From assembly GCF_029167625.1 (NCBI RefSeq), contig NZ_CP119145.1, positions 3,038,001-3,102,000 of the forward strand: a stretch of DNA of 64,000 nucleotides, written 5' to 3'. Shown in pieces: positions 16,421-24,632 of this stretch (position 1 is its first letter; every line of letters begins with the position of its first letter). A program made the translations under genes and the position numbers. The notes below the pieces were generated by a model. It searched no databases, was not told the DNA's origin, and saw nothing but the letters and a program-made list of their open reading frames with translations. Source of the stretch: Streptomyces sp. AM 4-1-1. Lineage in GTDB: Bacteria > Actinomycetota > Actinomycetes > Streptomycetales > Streptomycetaceae.

Positions 16421-18073
16421 GTGTCCCACAGCAGTCCGGCCACCGCGCCCGGCCAGGCCACCCAGACCGGTCGCCCGGCGTCCGTGCCGCCGCCGGTCTC
16501 CCATCGGCGGGCCACCATCCTCATGGCCTGCCTGGGGGTCTTCGTCGCCTACCTGCCGGTCACGACGGTGTCGGTGAGCCTCCCGGCCATCCAGCGGGCG
16601 CTGGGTGCCTCGACCTCCGAACTGTCCTGGGTCTCGGACGCGTTCGTCCTGCCCATGGCCGCGTTCATCCTGACGGCGGGGGTGTTCGGCGATGTCCACG
16701 GACGCAAGAAGGTCTTCCTCACCGGTCTCCTGCTGACGGCCGCGGGAGCGGCCACCGCGCTGAGCGCGGCCACCGTGCAGGTCGTGTGGATCGGCCAGGC
16801 GCTGGCCGGCCTCGGCGCCGCCGCCCTCCTGCCCACGACGCTCGCCCTCATCAGCCACGCCGTGCCCGACTTCAGGGAACGCGGCAAGTACATCGGCATA
16901 TGGGCGATGTGCCTGCTCGGCGCGCTCGCCGTCGGCGGGGTCCTGGCGGGCACCGTCGTCTCCCACACCGAGTGGCGCTGGATCTTCGTGGCGCCCATCC
17001 CGGTCGCGCTGATCGCCTTCGTCATCGCCGTACGGCTGCTCGCCGACTCGCGCGCCCCGCACGGGCGCCGTCTCGACTGGCCCGGCCAGATCACCGCCGC
17101 CCTCGCGATCACCGCGCTCGTCTACGGCGTGATCGAGGGCGGGGCCGGTTCCTTCACCGACGCCGAGGTCCTGGTGGCGCTCGCCGTGGCCGTGATCAGC
17201 GGCGTCCTGTTCGTACGCGTCGAACGACGCTCCACGAGCCCCATGCTCGACCTGTCCCTGTTCCGCAGCCCGGGCTTCGCCGCGACCACCCTCGTCGCGA
17301 TGGTGATGTTCATGGCCATGATCGGGTTCTTCTTCGTCCTGAGCCTGTACTTCGGGATGGTCCAGCACCTCGACACCCTCGGCGCGGCCTGGCGGATGCT
17401 GCTGGTGACCGGGGCGGCCCTCGTCGTCAGCGGTCCGGCCGGCCGGCTCATGCACCGCCTCTCCACGCGCGGCATGATCACCGTCGGACTGCTGATGGTG
17501 ACGGCCTCGCTGCTGTTCCTGCTGGGCGCGGGGGCCGACACGTCCTTCGGGTCCCTGTCCTGGCGGCTGATCCTGCTCGGCCTCGGCATGGGCCTGGTGA
17601 CCACGCCCATGACGGCGACCGCCGTCGGTTCCGTCCCGCACCAGCTCGCCGGGATGGCCGCCGCCGGGAACAACGCCTTCCGGCAGGTCGGCGGAGCCCT
17701 GGGCCCGGCCGTCCTCGGCGCCCTGCTCACGAGTCGCGCCGCGAGCGCGTTGCCCGGCCACCTCGCCGACGCCGGGGTCTCCGACGCGACCGGCGCCCGC
17801 GTCGAGGCGGCCGTACAGGCCAACGGCCTCGGCGGCGCGGGCGGCGTCCCCCTGGGCGCCGAGGCCGGACGGGTGTGGGCCGCCGTCGGCGACTCCTTCC
17901 TCGACGGCATGCACCTGTGCCTGATCGTCGCCGCCGCGCTGACCTTCCTCGCCGCCGTACTGGCCTTCGTCCTCCTGCGCACCCCACGCGCGGCCACGCC
18001 TTCCGCCCGGATCGTACGAGGCGGCAGCGGCGCGGAGACCCCGGCCACCGCGGTGGCACGGACCGAGAGCTGA
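16421..18073 (+). CDS. DHA2-type MFS transporter
   Basis: 550-aa, 14-helix efflux transporter of the EmrB/QacA type. GTG start 8 nt after AGAAGGAG. Motif A-like GDVHGRKKVFLTG lies after helix 2, and helix 5 has the antiporter motif C region (LLGALAVGGVLAG). It sits in the inner membrane and exports an unknown drug-like or metabolite substrate. It is divergent from a double-Lrp regulator and followed immediately by a strong hairpin, so it is monocistronic. Confidence 0.9.
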   Translation: MSHSSPATAPGQATQTGRPASVPPPVSHRRATILMACLGVFVAYLPVTTVSVSLPAIQRALGASTSELSWVSDAFVLPMAAFILTAGVFGDVHGRKKVFLTGLLLTAAGAATALSAATVQVVWIGQALAGLGAAALLPTTLALISHAVPDFRERGKYIGIWAMCLLGALAVGGVLAGTVVSHTEWRWIFVAPIPVALIAFVIAVRLLADSRAPHGRRLDWPGQITAALAITALVYGVIEGGAGSFTDAEVLVALAVAVISGVLFVRVERRSTSPMLDLSLFRSPGFAATTLVAMVMFMAMIGFFFVLSLYFGMVQHLDTLGAAWRMLLVTGAALVVSGPAGRLMHRLSTRGMITVGLLMVTASLLFLLGAGADTSFGSLSWRLILLGLGMGLVTTPMTATAVGSVPHQLAGMAAAGNNAFRQVGGALGPAVLGALLTSRAASALPGHLADAGVSDATGARVEAAVQANGLGGAGGVPLGAEAGRVWAAVGDSFLDGMHLCLIVAAALTFLAAVLAFVLLRTPRAATPSARIVRGGSGAETPATAVARTES

Positions 18074-18085
18074 GCCCGGACGCGC

Positions 18086-18130
18086 GTCCGGAGTTGCCCG
18101 GCCGCCTCGCGGCGACGGACAACTCCGGAC
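18086..18130 (+). terminator. Hairpin after the MFS gene
   Basis: GTCCGGAGTTG and CAACTCCGGAC form an 11-bp stem around a G+C-rich loop, directly after the MFS stop. Confidence 0.75.
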
Positions 18131-18148
18131 AGGATGCGTCATGTTGAC

Positions 18149-18174
18149 GCGTCCGGCCCCGGCGGGCCGGACGC
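18149..18174 (-). terminator. Hairpin after the chitinase gene
   Basis: GCGTCCGGCCC / GGGCCGGACGC, an 11-bp perfect stem with a 4-nt loop, lies 8 bp beyond the chitinase stop. It faces the previous hairpin between convergent genes. Confidence 0.8.
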
Positions 18175-18181
18175 ATCGGGA

Positions 18182-19828
18182 TCAGCGGTTCTGCAGGCCC
18201 TTGACGTTGTTGCCGAAGGACCAGCCCTTCGAGCCGTCCCAGTTGATGGACCACGTCATGAGGCCCTTGAGCGAGCCGTTGAACGTGTTCCACGCCTGGC
18301 TGACCTGGCTGGGCGCCATGTAGCCGCCGCCCGCGCCGGGCTGCGCCGGCAGGCCGGGCACCTGCTTGTCGTACGGCACCTTGATCGTGGTGCCCTGGAT
18401 GGTCAGGCCGTTGTTGAGGCAGGTGGTCTGAGCGGCGAAGCCCTCCACGGTGCCGGCCTGGTACGAGTCGCCCGAGCAGCCGTACATGCTGCCGTTGTAG
18501 TACTGCATGTTGAGCCACCACAGCCGGCCGTTGTCCACGTACTTCTTCACGATCGGCAGGTACGAGCCCCAGATGGACCCGTAGGTGACGCTGCCGCCGG
18601 TGACGTACGCGGTCTCGGGCGCCATCGTCAGACCGAAGCCCGCCGGCATCTTGGCGAGCACGCCGTCGATGATGCGGATCAGATTGGACTGGGAGGCGGA
18701 CAGGGTGTTGATGTTCCCACTGCCGGACAGACCGGTCTCGATGTCGATGTCGATCCCGTCGAAGTTGTACTTCTTGAGGATCGGGACGACCGTCTCCACG
18801 AAGCGGTCGGCGACCTTGCTCGACGACAGGTCGATGCCCGCGGTCGCGCCGCCGATGGACATCAGGAGCGTGGCGCCCTTCGCCTTGGCCTCACACATCT
18901 CCGCCGGCGTCGACACCTTCACACCCGCGTCCATGCCGTCCTCCCACAGGACGGTTCCGTCCGAGAGAATCACCGGGAAGGCGGCGTTGATGACGTTGTA
19001 GCCATGCTGGGCGATCCGGCTGTCGGTGATGGGAACCCAGCCCATACCGGGGTGGACGCCGTTCGAGGCGCCGTCCCAGTTCTCCCAGTACCCCTGCAGC
19101 ACCTTGCCGGTCGGCTTGGGCTTCGTGGCACAGGTGGCGTCGCCCGGCGGGTCGGTGGGCGGCGGGGTGGTGGGCGGAGGAGTCGTGGGCGGCGGCGTGG
19201 TCGGCGGAGGGGTCGTGGGCGGCGGGGTGGTCGGCGGGGGCGTCGTGCCACCGGGACCGGTGAGCGACACGTCGTCCGCGAAGTACGCGGGCGTCCCGTA
19301 CCAGCCGTGCAGGTAGACCGTCACCGATGTGGTGTTCGCACCGGTGGTGAAGCCGACGCTCAGCTCGCTGTACGACGAGGAGCTGGGCGTCCAGGTCTGC
19401 GGCTCGCTGGTGGCACCGGTGCCGCTGGCGCCGAGGTAGACGTAACTGCCCTGGACGAAGGCACTCAGCGTGTACTTCGAGTTGGGCTGCACGCTGACCG
19501 TCTGGGTGCACTGAGCGTTGCCCAGGCCGGACGGCGTGGCCTTCAGCGCGGACGAGCCGGAGTGCGCCGGGCTGCTGACGACCGCGCCGGAACCATCGGC
19601 ACAGGACCAGCCGGAAAGCCCGCTCTCGAAGCCGGAGTTGGCCACCAGGTTGGTGCCGGCGGCGTCGGCCGAGCCGGAACCGACCAGGGTGACGCAGGCG
19701 CCGATGACGGCGGCGGCGCTCACCCCGGCGAGCGTACGGGTCAGGACGGTCGAGCTGCGCCGCGTCCGGACGGCGGCCGAATGCCCGTCATCCGCCTCGG
19801 GCAGAGTACGAATTCTCCGACGGAACAT
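18182..19828 (-). CDS. Secreted GH18 chitinase with carbohydrate-binding module
   Basis: 548 aa from ATG 19828, chosen because GGAG precedes it; an ATG 12 bp upstream (19840) is less well placed. Order of parts: a long signal peptide ending near SGSADA-AGTN; a jelly-roll carbohydrate-binding module of about 130 residues (LVANSGFESGLSGWSCADG); a Thr/Pro linker of repeated TTPPP; and a GH18 barrel. The catalytic DxxDxDxE motif is FDGIDIDIE with acid/base E364, and SIGG marks strand 3. It cleaves chitin outside the cell. A DasR-like site lies about 140 bp upstream, consistent with control by N-acetylglucosamine. Confidence 0.93.
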   Translation of the reverse strand: MFRRRIRTLPEADDGHSAAVRTRRSSTVLTRTLAGVSAAAVIGACVTLVGSGSADAAGTNLVANSGFESGLSGWSCADGSGAVVSSPAHSGSSALKATPSGLGNAQCTQTVSVQPNSKYTLSAFVQGSYVYLGASGTGATSEPQTWTPSSSSYSELSVGFTTGANTTSVTVYLHGWYGTPAYFADDVSLTGPGGTTPPPTTPPPTTPPPTTPPPTTPPPTTPPPTDPPGDATCATKPKPTGKVLQGYWENWDGASNGVHPGMGWVPITDSRIAQHGYNVINAAFPVILSDGTVLWEDGMDAGVKVSTPAEMCEAKAKGATLLMSIGGATAGIDLSSSKVADRFVETVVPILKKYNFDGIDIDIETGLSGSGNINTLSASQSNLIRIIDGVLAKMPAGFGLTMAPETAYVTGGSVTYGSIWGSYLPIVKKYVDNGRLWWLNMQYYNGSMYGCSGDSYQAGTVEGFAAQTTCLNNGLTIQGTTIKVPYDKQVPGLPAQPGAGGGYMAPSQVSQAWNTFNGSLKGLMTWSINWDGSKGWSFGNNVKGLQNR

Positions 19829-19963
19829 GCTGTGCTCCATTCTCGCCACGTGCCGTGGGCGTGAGTGTGCGTGAGGGGGGCGTGGACGCACGGCCCCGGA
19901 TGCAGCAGGAGAGATGCGGTGCGGCGATCGACGGGATCGTAGGAGGCGTGACTGGGCCCGTCA

Positions 19964-19979
19964 ATAGGTCTGGACCAAA
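19964..19979. promoter_or_regulatory. DasR-like (dre) operator upstream of chitinase
   Basis: AGGTCTGGACCA (19966-19977) is a near-palindrome matching the core of the known dre consensus, TGGTCTAGACCA. Its place about 140 bp before the chitinase start fits the 12-bp repeats described in Streptomyces chitinase promoters. Confidence 0.6.
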
Positions 19980-20096
19980 GGCGAACGACTGCCGGGTGTT
20001 CCAGTTGCCGGAACGTGACAGACCGGGGCGCCGCCCGGCGAATCGCTTGAACGCGAGCCCGGTCGGGTGTGAGGGTGCGGCCTGTACGGCGGCACG

Positions 20097-20537
20097 TCAT
20101 GCCGTCCGGGTGGGAGGTGAGACAACTCCGCGGCCCACAGGACGCGGCCGTCCCCATTGGGACGGTCCGTGACCCCCAGTCGTACGCGTCGGCACCCAGC
20201 GCGGAGGCCGGCGACTCATGCAGGGGCCCGGTACTCGGTCCACGACCGCGACGGTGAACGCGTCGGCATCCACCTGTGCCGTCGTCTCGACCTGAACCCT
20301 GCCTCCGGGGCGGATGCCGTACTCGACCAGAACGCCGATCACCCTGGCCAGCCGCTCGAACTGCTCGGTCGGCACTCCGCCCCTCGACGCCGACAGGTGT
20401 TCGGTCACCGCGGTCCGGATGCCGTGCGGGCTCTCCGGTTGCCGTCGGCTGTCGCGCCCGGCAGCGGCCGGCTCAACCCGCTCCACGACGACTGAGCAGC
20501 GCCTCTCGGCCCACCATGGGGGCGGCCCCTGGACCAT
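20097..20537 (-). CDS. Hypothetical protein, unrecognised
   Basis: Up to 146 aa. The central part (EQFERLARVIGVLVEYGIRPGG followed by RVQVETTAQVDADAFTVAVV) has protein-like composition and strong G/C third positions, which argues for a real but short or decayed gene. The start is uncertain, because the first ~45 residues overlap a terminator-like hairpin at 20518-20555. No family was recognised. It lies at the edge of the integrated element and could be a remnant of host DNA. Confidence 0.3.
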   Translation of the reverse strand: MVQGPPPWWAERRCSVVVERVEPAAAGRDSRRQPESPHGIRTAVTEHLSASRGGVPTEQFERLARVIGVLVEYGIRPGGRVQVETTAQVDADAFTVAVVDRVPGPCMSRRPPRWVPTRTTGGHGPSQWGRPRPVGRGVVSPPTRTA

Positions 20538-20555
20538 GCCAGGGGCCGTCCCCCC
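20518..20555. terminator. Hairpin in the host region left of the element
   Basis: GGGGGCGGCCCCTGG and CCAGGGGCCGTCCCCC form a long stem with one bulge and a 6-nt loop. The direction of use is unclear. Confidence 0.55.
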
Positions 20556-20771
20556 TGTCGTCCGCAGTGAACGCCATCAGGCTGCCAAGGTGTGATCCCC
20601 GACTGTGGCGTCCGAGGCGCCACAGTCCCCACGGTCCACCTGCGGACGCTCCAAGCCGAGCGGCTTCAAAAGTGCACACCGCCACACGCCAGTCCACCGG
20701 TTGTCCACCGGCGGCGATCATGACGTCCACCAAGAGGCGTCCAGCCGCCCCGCATCGATCTTGACAAGCAC

Positions 20772-20808
20772 AAAACCCCAGGTCACGACGAGTGAGTCCT
20801 GGGGTTTT
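20772..20808 (-). terminator. Displaced tRNA-Thr terminator (left)
   Basis: AAAACCCCAGG / CCTGGGGTTTT stem continued by TCAC / GTGA, with a 2-nt bulge. It is homologous to the terminator after the intact tRNA-Thr gene at the right end. It is probably the original chromosomal terminator, displaced by integration. Confidence 0.75.
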
Positions 20809-20811
20809 GCA

Positions 20812-20854
20812 GAGCCCCCTGTCGGATTCGAACCGACGACCTACGCATTACAAG
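20812..20854. other. attL, displaced 3' end of tRNA-Thr
   Basis: 43 bp matching the 3' part of the tRNA-Thr gene at 45601-45643, with 41 of 43 identical. The two differences are the paired bases closing the T-stem (G-C here, A-T in the intact gene). The rest of a tRNA is absent, so this is an attachment-site remnant and not a gene. Confidence 0.9.
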
Positions 20855-20855
20855 G

Positions 20856-21207
20856 GCCGCCAAGATCATCCCTGGTGGTGCTGGGCAGTGCCTGTGGATC
20901 CCGTTTCCCCAGGTAGGAGACCTGAACCGCTCGCTACGCGTACCACCCGATCCATCCGGTGCCGTCCCGTCCGCTCACGCAGCGCTCACGCACCAAACTG
21001 ATGCCGACCGCCGGCCTCGCAGCCCCGGGGGGCCTGCACTCACTCCCTGAGCAAGATCGATCCCACTCGATACCTGAGTAGCCGTCAACCTCATTGATAC
21101 GGCACACTTTTGTCAGTGGCTCCGTGTAGCGTCCGAGTGACTCTGGACCACAGGCACACCGCGGCCACGCCTTGTCTTGCGTGACCGGTAGAGGGGGGCA
21201 AGGCGCG
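20856..21207. other. Left-end intergenic region of the element, 352 bp
   Basis: Contains the paired 9-bp repeats and, in its right half, the presumed promoter of the HerA-NurA-Dam operon in AT-richer DNA. The last 20 bp hold the strong ribosome binding site GAGGGGGG. No open frame in it looks like a gene. Confidence 0.45.
20973..20992. repeat. Paired 9-bp repeats near attL (integrase arm-site candidates)
   Basis: GCTCACGCA at 20973-20981 and again at 20984-20992, one helical turn apart. The same pair with the same 11-bp period lies near attR. This is the pattern expected for tyrosine-integrase arm-type sites. Confidence 0.6.
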
Positions 21208-23211
21208 TTGAGCATCACTGAAGGACTCTCACAGTCGGTCGAACTCAAGAAGCCGTTGACTGCACTAGTCAACAGGGGTTGCGTCCCGGTCGGCGGCGTC
21301 TATCGCCTCGACTACGACTCGGCCGTGGTGTTGACCGATGACTTCAAAAAAGAGAAGGCCGGCGGGGTTCCCAGGGGCGGCTTCCTCCTAGCCGTCGCAG
21401 GCGATAACACGACTTCTGGATTCATACTCGAAGACCAGGAAGTCATCTTGCTCCGAGTCCGAGGCACTGCGCCGCTGCCGAATGAGTCGGAGCTGATTCA
21501 AACTCGTCTTGCAGTCGTCCGCGATGCTGGCGCGTCAGGGGTCGGATACGACGACGTCACGGATGTACTAACACGCAACGAACTCCAGCAGTCAGCTTTC
21601 GACTGCGAGGTTTTGGGAACATTTTATACTGAGACAGATTCCCGCGACGCCCCCATCGAATATGGGGCAGACATTGATAACGTGGTCGTTTCTGCTCGCT
21701 ACCAGGTATTCCTCCCATCAACTGAGGTGTTGTCGTGGCTGGCCTCCTACCCCGAGCCTGCCGACAAGAAGGACGCTCTCGCAATCGGCAAGGTCCGATT
21801 CGCCGCCACGCGACGCAAAGCCCTAATTTCCGGAACCGACCAGGCCCAGGTTCACATTAATGTGGCTGACTTCATCGGTCGAAAAACTTCCGTTTTCGGA
21901 ATGACTCGCACCGGAAAATCAAACACAATCAAGACTCTGGTTACAGCAGTCCACCAGTACGGCTCGGAACACGGCCGTTCCATCGGTCAGCTCATTTTTG
22001 ATCCACAGGGTGAATACGCCAACGTAAATAAGCAGGACCACACCGGTCTACGCCTACTCGGCGACGACTCAAGCACTGTGCGGATCTACAAGGTAGAACC
22101 CAGCGCTGCGGACAGCCGGGAACAGCCCCTACGCATCAATTTTTATGACCGTGAGGTACTCGAAGCCGCCTGGAGTCTGGTCAGCGAAGCCACCGCTCCA
22201 GTAAATACCAACTACGGAAAGAGCTTCCGGTCAGCGGTCCTGGATGAACCCGATCAAAATGATCGCAGCGGGCACGCCCGCTGGGGGTGGGCTACAGTCG
22301 CCTTTTACGGCCTTCTAGCTAAATGTGGTTTTGCGGCGCCCAATTTGCCGCAGGCTCTGATCATCCCCGCACCATCAGGCCCGATGACGGACTTCATGTC
22401 CTCCCACCCAAATGCGGTTGCACAAGCAGGCCGAGCGGGGAGCTACCGCGTCCTCAGTCCTGCGGGAGCGCTGGCACTTGCCGAATGGGTTGGTGAGCGA
22501 GAAAGCGACTTTCCCAAGTGGCACGACACCAAGGATTGCCATTTCGCTGCCATCTGGAACGTCTACAAGTACACGGGTGTGACTTCATCTATTCACACTA
22601 TTCGCCCATTCCACGGTCCTGAGTCGGCGGGGGACGTCGGCGAGCACCTGTGGAATGACATGCAGGCAGGTCGACTTGCCATCGTCGACCTGTCAAGCGG
22701 AAATGACAAGGTCGTGAAGGTCATGTCCGAACGCATCGTCACTCACCTCTTGAACCGTGCAAGCGAGCGGTTCCGTGCCGACCATGATCCGGTAGACATG
22801 CAGATCATCGTCGAAGAGGCGCACAACCTCTTCGAGCGCGGTGGACGCGACGTGGCCGAAGACCCCTGGGTACGCCTATCGAAAGAAGCAGCAAAGTACC
22901 GGATGGGACTGATCTACGCAACACAAGAAGTCACTTCCGTGGACAAGCGAATGCTCTCAAATACATCGAATTGGTTGATCGCTCACCTCAATTCTGATCA
23001 CGAAACTCGCGAGCTGGCGCACTACTATGATTTCAAGGTATGGACTCCAAGCATCATCCGCGCAGAGGATGTCGGTTTTGTGCGGATGAAAACCTATTCA
23101 GGAAAGTACATTGTCCCGGTGCAGATTTCCAAATTCGATCACTCGATGGTCAATAAGGCCCGAATCGCCGCTGGACTAACTGGTGTTGATATCGCGAATG
23201 AAGGCGAGTAA
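21208..23211 (+). CDS. HerA-like (DUF87) hexameric ATPase
   Basis: 667 aa from TTG 21208 (LSITEGLSQS), set by GAGGGGGG upstream; an in-frame codon at 21172 is less likely. Walker A GMTRTGKSN is at residues 231-239. The Walker B/DExx-like motif MQIIVEEAHNLF is near residues 531-542, followed by the sensor-like YATQEVTSVD. An N-terminal HerA-barrel-like region of about 200 residues precedes the ATPase. HerA pumps DNA and works with NurA in end resection; related pairs act in anti-phage systems. The next gene encodes a NurA-like nuclease 3 bp downstream. Third codon positions are mixed, unlike the host, so the operon was recently acquired. Confidence 0.82.
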   Translation: MSITEGLSQSVELKKPLTALVNRGCVPVGGVYRLDYDSAVVLTDDFKKEKAGGVPRGGFLLAVAGDNTTSGFILEDQEVILLRVRGTAPLPNESELIQTRLAVVRDAGASGVGYDDVTDVLTRNELQQSAFDCEVLGTFYTETDSRDAPIEYGADIDNVVVSARYQVFLPSTEVLSWLASYPEPADKKDALAIGKVRFAATRRKALISGTDQAQVHINVADFIGRKTSVFGMTRTGKSNTIKTLVTAVHQYGSEHGRSIGQLIFDPQGEYANVNKQDHTGLRLLGDDSSTVRIYKVEPSAADSREQPLRINFYDREVLEAAWSLVSEATAPVNTNYGKSFRSAVLDEPDQNDRSGHARWGWATVAFYGLLAKCGFAAPNLPQALIIPAPSGPMTDFMSSHPNAVAQAGRAGSYRVLSPAGALALAEWVGERESDFPKWHDTKDCHFAAIWNVYKYTGVTSSIHTIRPFHGPESAGDVGEHLWNDMQAGRLAIVDLSSGNDKVVKVMSERIVTHLLNRASERFRADHDPVDMQIIVEEAHNLFERGGRDVAEDPWVRLSKEAAKYRMGLIYATQEVTSVDKRMLSNTSNWLIAHLNSDHETRELAHYYDFKVWTPSIIRAEDVGFVRMKTYSGKYIVPVQISKFDHSMVNKARIAAGLTGVDIANEGE

Positions 23212-23214
23212 GTC

Positions 23215-24624
23215 GTGCCTTACGAAGGGGAAAAGGCTTCCAGGCTAGGCCACGTGGACACGGTGAGGAATGAAGCAGTTCGGGCTGCCCTTCAACGCTG
23301 GTCCATCACTAGCGCTCGCCCCGATAGCGAAAAGGGAGTCATCGAACTGTGCTCGCCTCTTGAGGATCTGCCGCTCTCTGGCAAACTTGAGGAGGTCGAC
23401 TTCTCAATCACAGTCGATGGATCCGACACCGAGGTCGAGGCCACTCGAAATCATCCGACGGTCAAGGTCGGCTATCTGAGAGTTGCCGGATCGGTAGTGC
23501 GACTCGACGCCTTTCGTAACCTTGCGCGAGTGAAGCACATCGATCCACGCGAGGTCCGTAACTCGCACTCTGAATATGCTTTCGACGTGGCCCTCCCTGG
23601 ATCGCAGCTAACTCGTCCGGGAATGACTGGTGTAGAGACCTGGCGCGCAGAACTCGAAGACTTTCTCTACAGTTCCCGTTTCGACTCCAACACCGAGATG
23701 ACCCTCACCGATGCGCTCCTCGCGCTGCACGGCACTCGTGGCAAACCTGCAAGCGAAATTAGCCTGCGAGTCTGCCCCGGATGTGGCCTGAAGGCGACCA
23801 ACACCTTCACCCTTACCGTTACTAAAGAGGGTGGGGCGTGCCGTTCGTGTAATACTCGCCTCTATCTCGCGGACGCCTTGCGGACACACGAAGAATACAA
23901 TGCCGAAGGATCAAACTTCACTCCCCTTGGGCGCGTTATGACTGCGGCCGAACGGCTAATGTCTGTATGTTACTTGAACTTCTTTGCTGATACCGCGCCT
24001 GAAGTTCTTCGACACACTCTCTTCATTACTGATGGGCCGCTGGCAATGTTCGGTCCCCTTGCTCCGCTCAAGCGGAGGTTTGAGGAACACCTTGGCGACC
24101 TTGCAGCCTGGTGCACCAAGCGGAACCTCGTCGCCCCTCTAATCGTCGGGATCGAGAAATCTGGCGCGTTCGTTGAGCACGCAGAGCTGATCAAGGATAT
24201 TATCCCGCTGGGTCACGTGATGCGGCTAACAAACACTTACATCAATAGAATCTCCGGGCGCCCTGAAGGTAATCACTATGGCGTGGATGAGTTCTACGGA
24301 CGCCGCTTCATCTACCGGACTCGTACAGGCGATCCTCTGGTAATTACAGTCCCTCCAAAGGCGGGCTTCTCGCCTTACGATGGCGGCCCGGAAGTCGAGG
24401 GCTGGGACGCGTATCCGACACTTCGACTGATATGCGAGATTCTGGACTCGCTTAGGACCCGGATGTATCAGCATGCCGTTGTACCCATCGCCCTTGCCCA
24501 CTCGGCGGCCGCACTGCCACTCGGCGTGGGGCGGTCCGTCTTGACGATGATGGCCCAGCAGAACATCCCAGGTCTGAAACTTGACCTCCAAGCGGTGCAG
24601 CCACCCACATACTTCAAGAACTAG
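23215..24624 (+). CDS. NurA-like nuclease with inserted zinc ribbon
   Basis: 469 aa, GTG start 3 bp after the HerA stop. Two NurA signatures are visible: DGS at residues 68-70 (FSITVDGSDTEVEA), and FITDGPLAMFG with D273. These are the residues expected to bind metal in the RNase H-like fold. A further GIEKSG motif and a His near the C-terminus fit the family. Between the two catalytic segments is an inserted zinc ribbon, CPGC (187-190) and CRSC (209-212), not usual for NurA. It should form a helicase-nuclease machine with the HerA-like protein. Identification is from motifs only. Confidence 0.72.
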   Translation: MPYEGEKASRLGHVDTVRNEAVRAALQRWSITSARPDSEKGVIELCSPLEDLPLSGKLEEVDFSITVDGSDTEVEATRNHPTVKVGYLRVAGSVVRLDAFRNLARVKHIDPREVRNSHSEYAFDVALPGSQLTRPGMTGVETWRAELEDFLYSSRFDSNTEMTLTDALLALHGTRGKPASEISLRVCPGCGLKATNTFTLTVTKEGGACRSCNTRLYLADALRTHEEYNAEGSNFTPLGRVMTAAERLMSVCYLNFFADTAPEVLRHTLFITDGPLAMFGPLAPLKRRFEEHLGDLAAWCTKRNLVAPLIVGIEKSGAFVEHAELIKDIIPLGHVMRLTNTYINRISGRPEGNHYGVDEFYGRRFIYRTRTGDPLVITVPPKAGFSPYDGGPEVEGWDAYPTLRLICEILDSLRTRMYQHAVVPIALAHSAAALPLGVGRSVLTMMAQQNIPGLKLDLQAVQPPTYFKN

Positions 24625-24632
24625 ACTCGATC

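Noticed and set aside
18134..19864. 576-residue open frame on the plus strand
   Set aside because: Antisense shadow of the chitinase gene, with no motif and biased composition.
20812..20854. Possible tRNA gene at the left end
   Set aside because: Only the 3' third of tRNA-Thr is present; there is no D-arm or acceptor 5' strand. It is an att remnant.
21208..23211. HerA-like ATPase as the conjugation translocase of the element
   Set aside because: It has the DUF87/HerA layout and is coupled to a NurA-like nuclease and a methyltransferase. No FtsK gamma-type C-terminus or TraB-type membrane anchor is seen.
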